The notes beneath the pieces were generated by a model. It saw nothing but the letters and a program-made list of their open reading frames with translations, was not told where the DNA came from and made no database searches. A stretch of 64,000 nucleotides of DNA from Plasmodiophora brassicae (lineage: Eukaryota; Endomyxa; Phytomyxea; Plasmodiophorida; Plasmodiophoridae). The stretch covers positions 248,001 through 312,000 of the forward strand of contig JASFAU010000009.1 in the NCBI GenBank assembly GCA_039704465.1, read 5' to 3'. A program made the position numbers and the translations under genes. This document shows positions 21,840-33,417 of this stretch, piece after piece. Position 1 is the first letter of the stretch. Each line of letters starts with the position of its first letter.

Positions 21840-23134
21840 TCATAACAAGTCGATTTCGAGTGCCTGCTGGGGCAGCCCACGTGCACGAGCTGGGCCGAGG
21901 ATGAACGAAACGGGTTGGCCTCGGTACAGGGAACATGGCTGGATGCGCCTCCTGAAATTGGACACATGGAAGAAGATACGCCGCATCCACAGAGCTTCGC
22001 CGCCTGTCGGAGTGAGGAAGCCCCACCGCCCGCCAGACAGGACCAGCGCGATTGTCCCGAATGATCGTGCATCGTCCGCGTTCTCGTCTTGCGGGTCGAA
22101 CAATACACATCCGGCTGTGCATCGTTCACGCGTCCACCTCGCTCGACAGATGTAACAGAATTCATACTTGCAGACGCAGGTGATATGGTTGCACCCCTCG
22201 ATCTTCGAGATCAGACGATTACACTGAGGACAATGCTGCCACTGTCCACGTTCACAATTTAGACAAATCGACCTGGCCGCTACCACGCGTCGTGTACCTG
22301 CTGCTGCTGCGCCAGGACTTCAACGGCCTTGTCTTCAGCAGTCTGCGATGCTTCCAGGCACGTCTGTCCACCATGCCAAGCCCGACGACACGACACACAG
22401 AACGGGGACTGGCAATGTGGGCACTGCAATCGACCTGTTGGTTGGCGTGAACCGTCTGCCCCGGCAGAGGAAACAGCGACGAACCTGTCGCATCGCTTCG
22501 AACTTCGAACACGGCACCGCATCGGGCGTTGACACAAAACACGGTTTCGCGATCAACCATGGCGGCCATGATGACGAATCTGCAATGGGAATGAGATGGT
22601 AAACCAATCCATAGCAGAGGTTCTCAGTGACCTTTCAAATTTTTCTTGCGACGAATTATCGAGGAGAGCAACTTGCGACGTATGCTCTGGCGATATGACT
22701 TTAGCGCATTGCGGCATGGGGCACAGCAGCGGGATCTTCGTCGCAGCTTCCTCCAATGCGACCAAGCAGTATCGTCGGGCGCACACCATGCAGAAGATGT
22801 GGTCACATTCCATTGGGAACGCCGACAGGCACGGTTCCAGACAGATCAGGCAATCCGCACAGGGCGATCCATCCCGCCCGGGTTCATCATCCAGCGTTTC
22901 ATTGTCGTCGCTGTCGGACAACTCGTCGAATTTCGCAGCGAGCCGCTCGGCGTATCGATGGTCGGCATGGACGGCGAGCAGGCGCGCCTGCTCACGGATG
23001 GCCAGGCACTCTTCCAGGACCATCTGCGCCGACAGACGCACGTCCTCGTCCGGCGACGTCAACAACAGGCGCTGCGCTTCCTCGATCTGCATGCGCAGCG
23101 CGACATCATCGACACCGTCGACACTCGGAGCCAT
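21840..23134 (-). CDS. RBR-type E3 ubiquitin ligase
   Basis: Four exons (complement of 22632-23134, 22485-22579, 22298-22434 and 21840-22241) make 378 residues. RING1 is at about residues 95-150 ('CLICLEPCLSAFPMECDHIF..C..LLCPMPQC'). The IBR zinc module follows ('FCVNARCGAVFEV..CPHCQSPFCVSCRRAWHGGQTC'). RING2 is 'HCPQCNRLISKIEGCNHITC', with the catalytic cysteine in the GCNHITC context, then 'CKYEFCYICRARW'. RBR ligases take ubiquitin from an E2 onto the RING2 cysteine before transfer. The N-terminal 90 residues are helical and acidic. An in-frame alternative through the first intron would end early. Using the 53-bp GT..AG intron restores the RING1-IBR linker. Confidence 0.87.
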
Positions 23135-23269
23135 CTCCAGCTACGACCTATTTCTGTCATGGACGCCACAGGCGCCGACAAAAGTTGCGCAGTGGCCCGT
23201 GGGCCCCCCAAACACTGATTGGATGGGGAGGGGTGGGGAGGGGGATGAATGAACCGCACATTTCAATGC

Positions 23270-25732
23270 TTATGCGGTAGGGTGGACCGGCGTGCCAGGT
23301 GGAGCCTGGTCGCTCTGCTGGATCTTGAGGAAGTTGTGCTCGGTGCGCTCCTCGGGCGCCGCCTGCCAGGCTTGCAGTTTGGCGTGCAGCAAGGCGCGCA
23401 GGATGGCGAACGACTGCCGCTGCCGGACGTTGTCGCCGTGGTCCGTCTGCATGTCCTTCTGCTGCTTGCGAAGGTTCCTCGACTGCTGCTCGCGATCCCG
23501 AATGCCACATTCCAGCATGTGCTTGTAGCTCGAAAACTTGCCCAACAGGACGCCCTCTTTCCCATCCTTCAGCATTGCCTTCTCCCGGGTCAAACGCGCC
23601 AGTTTGCTCTCCTCGATCAGGATCAGGCTATTCAGCAGGTGGAACTGCGATTCTTCCCTGGAGAACCCGGTGGAATTGTCATCCAGTTCGTACTCCAGCT
23701 TCGACCTGTCGTTCTCCAGCCCGACGGCGACGTTGTCCCAGACGCGTTTCTTCTCCATGTAAGCTGTCTCCACCTCCTGGAACGCGCCTCGCCTTTCTTT
23801 CAAATCCTAATCCCACCGGTATTAGCGCTGTGCGTGGATACCGTTTTAGGTGACGTAACCGCACCTGGATCATCGGCGCCAGTTCGTGTTTCTTATTCTT
23901 AATCTCGGCCATGAGCTGATTGACGACCTGGGACATGGTCTCCAGCGTCGCACCCTTGTCGGCATCGATGTCGCTCTTGGCGAGGGACACCTGCTCGATG
24001 CGACCCTGTGTTAATTCGTACCCGGCAATACCTTTCTCGGCCTCCAGGTTCTGAATCAGGTCCGACAGGTTGTCGTCCCGGCTACGAAGGATCTCTTCGG
24101 TTCGCACCAGGACGCCGAGCTCGGTCCGGCCCTCCTGCAACCTGTGCTTTAGCGTCTTGTATGTCGTCGTCTTTGCTTGGAGTTCTGCCATGTACCTACA
24201 GTACGTCGTTTACATCGGCAAACACCTCTTGATATTCCTTCGAAAGACGTACTTCTTGATATCGGCTTGCGTTCGGGGTCGGTTGCCCTGTATACCCAGC
24301 TGAGCGTCCAGGTCGTGAACTTCGCGCTGCAACTCGACCGCCTCCTTCTCCGTCTCAGCCACCTGCCAGTTTGATTAGTCGGTGGAGGTAACATCTTGGG
24401 AAATACGCAGCGTCGTCACCTCTGCGACGATCGCTTTGCGTCTGTTCTCCACGGCAGTGGCCTGGTTGCGGAACACGCGTAGCTGGTCATCGGTCTTCTG
24501 GAATATGTTCTCCTTGGTGACCTTCAACAGGTCGATTTCGCGACGAACGTCGCGCAGCTCGTTCTCAATGGCGACCACGTGATCTTCGGTGTATCGCTCC
24601 GTGCTGAGGACCCGCTCCAGGTCCTTCAGCTTCTTCTGCTGCTCGCCGACCTCGAACAGGACCTTGTTCCGGCGTAGCACCATGCCATCGTTCTCGCTTT
24701 TCAGACGCTCGATGATGTCGGCGGGGCCGACCGCCTTCCCGGCCGACTCCCTCTCGTGCATGTCGCGCCACCTGCGATGCGTCATGTCGTACTTGACCTG
24801 GGCCTGATTGAGCAGCTGCGTCTGCTCCTGCAGGCTTCGGAAAGCACTGTTAGTCACTGCAGATTAGTCGTGTGCCAAACGAACCTTCGCTGAAGCTGCG
24901 ACTGCTGCTCCTGGAGTTTGCGGAGCTGGCTTGTCGCTTCGAAGACGCCCTTGAAGTCCACGTTCTGGTACTGTGCCTCGCTGCCGATCTTGGTCTGGAT
25001 GCGGGCCAGGCTAGCCTCGAGTTTGACCTTCTCCGACTCCATCTGCTCGATCGCTTTCGTCAGCGCTGCCGTCGTCATAGGCGCCGTCCCCGATCGTGTT
25101 GCCGTCGACGCCACCGTCGATGCCCCAGCCGGAGGCAATTTGGACACCTGACGGTGCACATTGATGAACTGGTCTTGGAGCGCGCGAAGTTCCTGCAGTG
25201 GGGGGTCATTGGAACATGCTCGCAGATGCGACAACGTATCCCGACTTTGCTGAGCGTCTGCAGCGGGTCGTTGGGGTCATTCGTGAAGAACTGCTGTGGA
25301 ATCTCCAGGCGGCGCAGGAACCGGGCCAGGTAGGCCCTCGTCTTGAATTCGGGCATTGCCTGTGGTCGAAGAAGCCAATGCAGCAATGCGTGTACTGTGC
25401 TGCGGTCACCTGCTCATCGCGGGGGCAATGTCAGACCTGGAAGTGAACGCGTTAAGAGGCCAACCGTTCAGAAACTGCTGGTGCAGCGCAGCCTTGTTAT
25501 CCAGCGCCGGTTTATAGTTGAGCATCGTGACGAAATCAACGATCGCGTACACGACGTCGTCCCTGTCGGAGTGCCTGACGTCCTTCTTCTGGTTCGGGTC
25601 CATTTCGGCCAGGACGTCGACGACGATCTGCAGCAGCTCTGCCGGCGCCTTCTCATCGAGCGTCACCAGCGTCAACCCCTTCGAGAACGGCGCCTTGTTC
25701 AGCTCATCGACAATGAGGCGCAGTTCCTCCAT
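23270..25732 (-). CDS. IFT81: intraflagellar transport protein 81
   Basis: Seven exons (complement of 25465-25732, 25246-25409, 24885-25192, 24420-24846, 24253-24362, 23865-24195 and 23270-23806) make 714 residues, close to the family's 670-700. IFT81 is an IFT-B1 subunit that with IFT74 binds tubulin cargo. The N-terminal CH domain is clear ('VDELNKAPFSKGLTLVTLDE..ELLQIVVDVLAEMDP', then 'VHALLHWLLRP..TRAYLARFLRRLEIP'). The rest is coiled coil with family landmarks ('ELGVLVRTEEILRSRDDN', 'KGIAGYELTQGRIEQVS', 'VAVGLENDRSKLE'). Aligning against the family fixed several phases, for example the 57-bp intron giving 'KKYMAELQAKTTTYK'. It is direct evidence that the organism builds a flagellum or cilium. 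Confidence 0.9.
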
Positions 25733-25973
25733 TGTACAACCACGTCTCCTGCTGCCACCTACTGTCAGACGTGGTTGCGCCACGTGGCAGTAGTGTACGG
25801 TGGTAACGGAGGTGCAGCCATCATCACCACTCTGTCCCCCGTCTATTTTGGTCCACTGATGCGGGCGCCGCCGCACGTGTCATGCTGCGCTGGGCGAAGA
25901 AATCACGGCAACGGGCAGTTTTGTTTTAGTGAAGTACGACGATTCGGGGGGTTATCAGCCGTCGGGCCCGACG

Positions 25974-27317
25974 ATGCACGTCGGGCAGAGACGGCCATCG
26001 CTGCTCGAGCGCATGTCGCTGGGCGCCATCCCGCTCATGGCCGGCCTGGTGCTGTTCGTCCTGGTGCGGCACGTCCGGCGATGGGTCGTCGAGCGGCGCG
26101 CCCCGATGATGCTGAAGGTGTCGTGCTTGATGGATTGGTCGATGGGCACTGGTGTTGATCGTAGTGCTGTTTAGCTGTACATTCTGTATAGCGCCGTGGA
26201 GTACGTTGCGAAGGGGGGAACACCGTCATCACGAGGCGGGCGCCCTGTTCAGTGTCTCCGCCAATCGTTCATCTTTGAATTGTTCCGAAGGTATTTCGAC
26301 ATGAAGATCGTCTACGAAGGATCGCGGTAGGCCCAAGTCGCATGCGGTATTACGCTCTGGATCCACAAGGGTGACTGGCTGCTGCAATAGTGGTGATTTA
26401 TCGGCGGACGGCAGGCCTGTCATTGTTGCTGCCCACCCGCATGGGGTCGTCGGCATTGCTGTCCTTGGCAACCTAATGGCAGAGAACGGGTTCTTCCCGC
26501 CGACAATGGATTACCGTGTGCTGACCGTCAGCCTGAATTTCATGGTCCCCTACTTGCGGGACCTATTCCTGTCTTTAGGCTTCGTCGAGGCAACGCCCGA
26601 AAGCATTCGCTACTGCCTGCGACATAATACCAGCGTCGTTAACGTTGTTGGCGGGGCTGAAGAGGCGCTTGACAGCCGGCCAGGCTCGCTGGATCTGACG
26701 CTGGCCAGCCGCTCCGGGTTTATAAGGATGGCTATGGAGGTAGGCTGTGCGTGTCCATGTGGTCGAACCTCATGTTTGACGTATCTCCAATCAGTTAGGC
26801 ACCTCGATCGTTCCCATGCTTTCGTTCGGGTAGGAATCCTTACGGCAGTGCTGCTGGAGTGACTGAGTCCGTTGTTGCAGGGAGACGGATATATACGATC
26901 AACTAATCACGAATCCGCCTGGATCTTCGGTTCGACGGTCAGCTAGCGCGATGTTGTTTGGAAGCGGAGGCGTGCCTTTTAAAGGACGTGTGTCTCAGAT
27001 TCCAGGAATTTCTGAAGAACAGATTCGCCTATTCACTTCCCCTCGTACAAGTGTTTTCCCCCAGGCCAGTATCGCTAACAACGGTTGTGGGTCGACCGGT
27101 TCCGATCCCACAGATCGAGAACCCTACCCCAGCTCAAGTCGACCATTATTTGCAGGTCTCGCACGTCAGCAGCGAGTCCGACGCTCAGCGCGAAACTAAT
27201 TTGGGTTTGAGCGTCCAGGTATACATTGCTGCGTTAACGAAACTGTACAATACGTTCGCACCCAAGTACCATGCGCCACCATTGCGAATCGTCGATGCCC
27301 CGCCGTCCAAGTTATGA
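25974..27317 (+). CDS. diacylglycerol O-acyltransferase 2 (DGAT2/MOGAT family)
   Basis: The last five exons are firm: 26391-26746, 26799-26829, 26881-26937, 26999-27155 and 27219-27317. They are preceded by an exon ending at 26326 ('LFRRYFDMKIVYEGS'). The enzyme esterifies diacylglycerol with acyl-CoA in the ER. Visible landmarks are the catalytic 'AAHPHGVVGIAVLGN' (HPHG), 'GGAEEALDSRPGSLDLTL', 'GFIRMAME..IVPMLSFGE', 'FLKNRFAYSLP' and 'TTVVGRPVPIP'. N-terminal hydrophobic segments ('AIPLMAGLVLFVLV' and 'CTFCIAPW') fit the membrane hairpin. The two 5' introns between 26115 and 26260 are ambiguous, and the ATG at 25974 is chosen over an upstream GTG. Acyl-acceptor specificity is not readable. 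Confidence 0.85.
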
Positions 27318-27495
27318 CACGTGATACATACGTCGGCTGTCACGTTGTTGCACGATGTGTGGGGTTCCATCAGAGGAGCGATCGTACTCACGTGGATATT
27401 TTGATCGCAGCACTAGGTAGGGTTGTTTGATCCTGTCGTTAGCCCAGAATCTGGAGTCGCCTTGAGGTTGCTTGCATCGGCGTTCTTCTCCGGTG

Positions 27496-30436
27496 ATGGG
27501 CAATTGTGTCGGTCACCATGACCAGGTGGCAACCGCCAAAGCCGAGCCGATGAAACCGTCACCTGTCGAGGCAACCACGTCGACGAAGGGCGTGTCCGTT
27601 AGCGCAACGTCGCCGAAGAAAATCGAACTGGATGAGGCAAAGGAAAAACCGCAGGCGTCGGCGACAAAGGGCGAAGCCAAGGCGCCTGTGTCGGTGGAGA
27701 CAGCGCCGCCTGCCGTAAAGGTCAGCGATCCCGACGTCGAACTACGATCGCAGTACTTGAAGAAGGTGCCGGTGCTGTGCAACTTGACCGATGCCGACCG
27801 CACCCTAGTCGCCAATGCGCTGGTCGAGAAGACGTACGCGTCTGGCGCAGCCATCATCACCCAGGATGAACCCGGCAAGGAGTTCTTCATCATCCGTTCA
27901 GGCAAAGGTCCGTTCCGTTGCTCCGATGCGCCCCATCACTTTGCCATCTTTAACGCCCTACTGTAGCCAAAGTGGAGAGACGTGATGCCGATACCGGCGA
28001 AGTCGTGCCAATTGCGACACTGTCGGAAGGCGACTACTTTGGTGAAGCGGCGCTGATCAACAACGATAAGAGGGCGGCCACAATCATCGCGTCGGACCCA
28101 ACCACCTGCCTCGTCCTGAAGGCCGACGATTTCAACAAGCTCTTCGAAAAATCCAAACTGGTCCGCGTACGTTGTAACAGAATGGGGACATTCCCGCTAA
28201 TCTGTCCGGTGTGCAGAATGTCCAGTTTGCGAAGCGTAATGCGATTTCCGCCGAGAATATGAGACACGACATGCCCGCAGCCGCTTCATCAACGAACGCG
28301 ACTAAGATCTATGACAAATCGCCCGAGACGTGCGCTGTCATAGAGAAGGCTCTATCGCAGAATGTGCGTGCCGAACCGGGTCCATTCACAATTTTGTCTA
28401 ACCTCTGCCAAGGTTCTGTTCACGACCCTCGACACATGGCAGATCAAGGAAATTGTTGCCCAGATGTACAGGGTCGAAGTGCTCAAAGACGTTGCCGTTA
28501 TCAAGCAGGTAACATTGCCTGGTTGATGGACTGGTCGGAACGAGCACCTCAGTGAACGCGACCACAGGGCGATCACGGTGACTACTTTTATGTTGTGGAG
28601 ACGGGAGAGTTCGTTGTCACCAAGGCGAAGGATGGCGGTGAGAACGTGGTGGCAGGGCGAGGGCCGGGATCGTCTTTTGGAGAACTCGCCCTGATGTACA
28701 ATTCACCACGAGCGGCATCTGTTATTTCTACGACGCCGGGCGTACTCTGGGCCGTCAACCGTACGACATTCAGGTAACCCTGTCCTTTCCACCATGCATA
28801 AATCCCGCTGAATGGAAGGCAGGCAAATTCTCATGAAAGTGACATCTGAGAAACGCACTGAATACGAAAGGTTCCTGGCGTCCGTTCCGCTGCTGTCGTC
28901 GTTGACGGCTTCGGAACGAGCAGCAGCCGCTGAAGCTTTCGAGGAGGTGTCATTCCCACAAGGTAGACGAGGACGATGTAATATGCAATTCGCAGCCACG
29001 TTGCTGATTGGTGCGGACAGGGTCCATTATTGTCGAGCAAGGCACGGAAGGCGAAACATTCTATGTCATTCTTCGTGGCAACGTTGAAGTATCGATACAA
29101 GATCCTCAGTCGGCGGACGGCGGCCGACAGGTCGTCCAGAAACTGAAACGTGGCGAATTCTTCGGCGAACGGGCGCTGCTTAAATCGGAACCAAGAGCAG
29201 CGACAGTGGCAGCCGTCGATGGTCCTGTCGATTGCCTGGCTCTCGACAGGCACGCTTTCAGCGTCGTCCTTGGCCCACTTACCGAGATCATGGAGAGGAA
29301 CCTGGAGCACTACAGCTCCAAGGAATTGAAGAGCGGCACAGAGGTCTGGTGGACTTCGCGTTGATCGTGGATGCCTGTGGTTAACGGATCATGGCAGGCC
29401 GTGCCACAGGAAGAAGGCAACCTCATGATGACCGTCGCGCTGTCCGACTTGCAGGTCATAGGCACGCTGGGCAGGGGCAGTTTCGGGCATGTCCAATTGG
29501 TCAAGTACATCCCGACCGGGGAGACCTTTGCCCTGAAAAAGGTCTCCAAAAGCCAGGTCGTCCAGCTCGGCCAGCAGGATCACATCATGTCGGAGAAGAT
29601 GGTCATGGCGTCGCTGAATCACCCGTTCCTGATTCGCCTACGGGCAACGCTGAAGGATCAGAACTACCTGTATTTCTTGATCGAGCTCTGTCTGGGTGGC
29701 GAGCTGTTCTCCGTAAGCCCATTCGGCATTGTCGTACGGGCCGCCCGTGTTGACCGGCGTTCTCTGTCAGGTTCTTCGATCGCATATCCAGTTCGACGAG
29801 AAGACAGCAAGGTTTTACGCTGCATCCGTTGTCCTGGCGTTCGAGTACATGCACAATCGCGATATCATATACCGGGACCTGAAACCGGAGAACCTTCTTC
29901 TCGACGCCGAAGGCTATCTCAAGATCACCGACTTCGGTTTCGCGAAAATCGTCAAGGACCACACGTGGACGCTATGTGGGACACCAGACTACTTGGCACC
30001 CGAAGTCGTTTCTGGTCAAGGCCATGGGAAGGCTGTGGATTGGTGGACGTTGGGGATCCTCATCTACGAAATGCTGGCGTCGTACCCGCCATTTTACGAC
30101 ATGGACCCGATGAAGACGTACGCGAAGATCATGCATGGATCGATATCGTTCCCGAAGCATTGCAGTAAGGAGTCGATCGATCTGATTCAGAGGTTGCTGC
30201 ATCCGAAGGCGGCGAAGCGGTTGGGCGCCGTCAAAGGTGGCGCGCGCCTGATCAAGAAGCACCCGTGGTTCAAGGGGTTCGACTGGGACGCGCTCATCAA
30301 CCGAACGATGAAAGCGCCAATCATACCGAAGATCAGGAACAACATGGATCTGGCCAACTTCGAGGAATATCCACACGAGGAAGACGAATTCCCAGAATTC
30401 ATCGATGATGGGACCAACTGGGACGCAGACTTCTAA
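27496..30436 (+). CDS. cyclic-nucleotide-dependent protein kinase (PKG-type) with three cNMP domains
   Basis: Nine exons (27496-27907, 27967-28166, 28217-28363, 28413-28508, 28568-28773, 28823-28962, 29021-29343, 29398-29712, 29771-30436) give 834 residues. The start 'MGNCVG' is an N-myristoylation and palmitoylation signal. Three cyclic-nucleotide-binding modules follow, each with a phosphate-binding cassette ('[14 protein letters not shown]', '[14 protein letters not shown]', '[14 protein letters not shown]'). Between the first and second lies 'KRNAISAE', the autoinhibitory signature of PKG and PKA-R. The AGC kinase domain has '[11 protein letters not shown]', '[12 protein letters not shown]', 'DFGFAK' and '[10 protein letters not shown]', and ends in the PKG-like tail 'NWDADF'. 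It couples cGMP (or cAMP) to phosphorylation at a membrane. Animal PKG has two cNMP domains; the extra N-terminal one recalls alveolate and algal PKG. Confidence 0.9.
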
Positions 30437-30522
30437 ATGAGCGACCGCGCACGCGTCCAGGACATCAAACGTTTCCGGTTATCAAATACAAAGTACCTAC
30501 ATAGGTTTCGGGGAAGTCTATA

Positions 30523-30947
30523 ATGTGCGATGGCTTGAGAGAATATCTAGGCGGCACGTGCCTCTCGTTTCGGCCACCGATAAAGGAAGGGCGTCGCGTC
30601 AAATCGTCGCTGGAGTTGATGACAACGCCGACCGACCAGCAACCGCCGAGGACATTCTCGAAGGAGCGCAAGCAGTCCACCCCGGAAGAAGCTCTGCAAC
30701 GATGTAAGCGTCCCGTTTCATGGCTCGAATATTACCTTGGTTGCTGAAGTGAGACCCGGTGAAACAAGTGACGGACCCGAAGCTCTACACAGGGACGCAT
30801 GCACACAGATTCGACAAGAACGGCAATGGCCTAGGTCTTCTGGGTCGTGAACGCATCGTCAAAGGCAAGGGCACTTCTCCCCGGGTGCCGTATCTTGGAG
30901 GACCGATTACCGACATATCCGAGGTGACCAATGCGCTGTGGAAATAG
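30523..30947 (+). CDS. p25-alpha/TPPP-type tubulin-binding protein, short form
   Basis: Two exons (30523-30703 and 30769-30947) give 119 residues. The C-terminal half carries the hallmark of p25-alpha proteins: 'LTDPKLYTGTHAHRFD', then 'GNGLGLLGRE' and a final 'GGPITDISEV'. Such proteins bind and bundle microtubules and are associated with ciliated eukaryotes. The N-terminal half is basic and disordered. The EF-hand-like core of full-length TPPP is absent, so this is the partial p25-alpha type, similar in layout to apicortin-like and fungal forms. Splicing 'EEALQR' to 'LTDP' restores the conserved LTD before the core, which supports the 65-bp intron. Confidence 0.82.
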
Positions 30948-31100
30948 GGAGACAATGTGACATGCCGTTGTAGATCATGAGGACACAACCACCAGAGATT
31001 GTCTACACAAAGCTTAAACGGTCGGCATCGTCGACGAAGTAAGATGGAGAAGTTGTGACTTCCAATATATATGAGGACCGCCCTATACAACATTAGACAT

Positions 31101-32811
31101 TTATTCCGAGGCGGCTGAAGCCTTACTATCTTTCTTCGACTGTCGTCGCCATACGAAGACAGACCCAATGTCGGACGACGCCACCAAGAAACTGGCGATG
31201 GCCAATGTGTTAGTGAGCAGTTTGTTGGGGAGTAGCATGCAACAAACATGTTGTTATGGTTGAACGCGACATGGCGAATCGTTCGCGTCGATTTGGCGGA
31301 TGTCAGGACACGAGGAGCGGCGCCGGGCACGCCAACATCCCAGATAAACACCTTGCCAATCGAATTCCCGGTCGCTACTAATCTCATCGGCCTGTCCAAG
31401 GAGAACCGAACGTACCAGATGTCACAGTCACTGTACAGGCACTCCTGAGACACATGAATATTCCAACTGCAATGAGGAACCAGCACGCGGACAACCTGAA
31501 GTACGCGGACGGGGCACTGATTATCATCGATAAGGGGAACTCCCACCATGATGCCACCGGTTACGTACCGATTCGTTGACTGTCTTCCTCTCGAATGACG
31601 GTACCCACAGGACGATTTTTTCCTCCACAGATTTGGACAGGATCATATCGCCTGGAGCACGTTAGGCGCGCGATAATGGGCCAGGCAGGACGTAAGAGCT
31701 CACCAAAAAACCGAACATTGTCGACGTAGTTGGAATGCACTCGATCGGTGCTGAATATCGGGAACTGGAACAGCTTCGTCGGGAATGGGGCCCGAGCAAG
31801 GTTGCAGTCATCGAGGTCGCTATGCTTGTAGGCATCCTAATGATGGGTGCGTGTGAGACGAACGCATACTGCTCCTCAGAACCAAAAGCCATCACCGTTC
31901 CAGATAGTTCGATCAAGCCTTGGAGAACCTCATCAACAGCCCAAATCTTTACAGAGTGGTCCATGCCACCAGAGACAATTCGCTGACCGTCAAGACTGAA
32001 ATCGGCAGACAGAACCTGGGGAACTTCGTCAAACGGTGCTCACCCCCCGGAGCGTGCCAAAGAACCTCATTCATGTGGCCTGCTTCGCCGCTAAACACGG
32101 CAACGCATATCGTCGTTTCGATATTCCATAGACGAACAGACCGATCCTTGCTGGCCTGGCAATGGCAAATAAGTGGAACGGCATCGTCAGGCATCGTCAC
32201 GAGCGTACTGAAAGAAGAAGAACCGGGTTCGTCGGGCATGCTCGAACTTCGTTGACAGCTCCGACATGGCCGAGAAGCGCCTTGATCGGCGCCCGGGTGC
32301 TGCAATCGATTACCTACGCCAGTCAGCACATACAGCAATCTGTTCGGCATGCGACGATACCTTAATACTTCCGGTTAACCCAGCACATACGAGAAGAGGC
32401 GCGCCGGTGGCCCAGTGTGCCATCCATAGACACGTATAGAAGGTTTCGTTCGACTGTGCTCACACGAGGTCAGTCGGGAAGCCAGGTGCTTCTACTACCA
32501 CAATACATCTGACATCGGAATCCCGATAAATCTGCTCTGGTTCCACCGCGCCCGTTCTTTCGTTCAATCTGTAAACAGTCGCCTGCCGGGACGGTAATGT
32601 CATGCACCAATTCCGCGGCAGCGAAGGCGACGCTCCGTACCCGATTGGCACCAACCGTCGCGAAACAATCGCACAGGTCGGGGTCGACATCATTGAAGCA
32701 CAGCCCGTAGATCGGGGTGCCATGGTCTTCCTCGACGACGTTGGCCAGCGTGAACCCGATCCGTGGCTTGGACGGGCGCCCGCTCGCGCCCGCTCCCCCG
32801 ACCACGACCAT
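31101..32811 (-). CDS. EED: Polycomb PRC2 subunit EED/ESC, WD40 protein
   Basis: Ten exons (complement of 32642-32811 region trimmed to 32641-32811, 32514-32582, 32361-32453, 32209-32313, 32066-32155, 31896-32015, 31704-31836, 31569-31651, 31248-31516 and 31101-31191) make 407 residues. EED is the H3K27me3-reading propeller that activates the EZH2-type methyltransferase. Family blocks read across splice sites: 'EEDHGTPIYGLCFN', 'FATVGANRATVYRLNER', 'NETFYTCLWM', 'LLGHVGAVNEVRACPTNP', 'SASKDRSVRLWNIET', 'GGMDHSVKIWAVDE', 'HSNYVDNVRFFGDMILSKS' and 'CDIWYVRFS'. The start is an ATG with a glycine-rich leader. Splicing is supported at every junction by alignment to the EED propeller order. Its presence implies H3K27 methylation in this organism. 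Confidence 0.88.
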
Positions 32812-32978
32812 GCGTCACCCACACAGCAACTTGGATTGTGCCGACGATGTCGCTCTGCAGCTTCAACTTGGCAGACGGCGCCGCTGTCTCTAGGAATGTT
32901 GAGTGGGGAGCCGTGGCCGTCGCGATGCCAATCACGACGGACGCTGTCTTGCAGATTTGACTGTACGGACAGTCCGCA

Positions 32979-33364
32979 ATGAGCTTCTGGTCGAAGAAGC
33001 CGACGGCGTCCGAGGACCCGGCGCCGGCGGCGACGTCGGCCAATGTGCCTGCCGAATTCGAGACGCAGGGCATCAAGGAGGCGCGGTATCAGATCGAAGC
33101 GGTCACCGATATGTTCAACAGGTGGGGAACGTGTGCGACGTGGCCGTGCTGTGACTAACGTGTGGTAGGATGAGTGATATGTGCTTCGCGAAATGCATGG
33201 GAAAGATGGTCGACCCGGACCTGAACGTGGGCGAGATGAGCTGTGTGGACCGATGCGTGATGAAGTACATGCAGGTGCAGAATCAGGTCGGCCTGAAGTT
33301 GCGCGAGGAAACGCTCCAGATGCAACAGCAGCAGGCGGCCATGGCCCAGGCGCCAGGCGCATAG
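32979..33364 (+). CDS. TIM10: mitochondrial intermembrane-space chaperone Tim10
   Basis: Two exons (32979-33121 and 33169-33364) make 112 residues. The small-Tim signature is complete: twin Cx3C motifs 'CFAKC' and 'CVDRC' sit 18 residues apart after 'EAVTDMFNRMSDM'. Tim9-Tim10 hexamers escort hydrophobic carrier and beta-barrel precursors across the intermembrane space. The N-terminal 35 residues are longer than in many Tim10 proteins and are low-complexity. The C-terminus is a glutamine-methionine-rich helix. The gene starts about 170 bp from the EED start on the other strand, so the two share a divergent promoter. Tim9 versus Tim10 assignment rests on overall pattern only. Confidence 0.87.
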
Positions 33365-33417
33365 CAAGCCGCATACCCGCGACAATTCAATGTACTCATG
33401 GCGAATGTGCTTGTATT

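Noticed and set aside
22586..22610. 25-bp GT..AG segment in the RBR gene as a possible tiny intron
   Set aside because: Removing it creates an in-frame TGA. The 53-bp intron from 22631 to 22580 restores the family sequence.
24363..24392. 30-bp GT..AG segment in IFT81 as an intron
   Set aside because: The 57-bp intron starting at 24419 gives the exact family spacing between the two coil segments.
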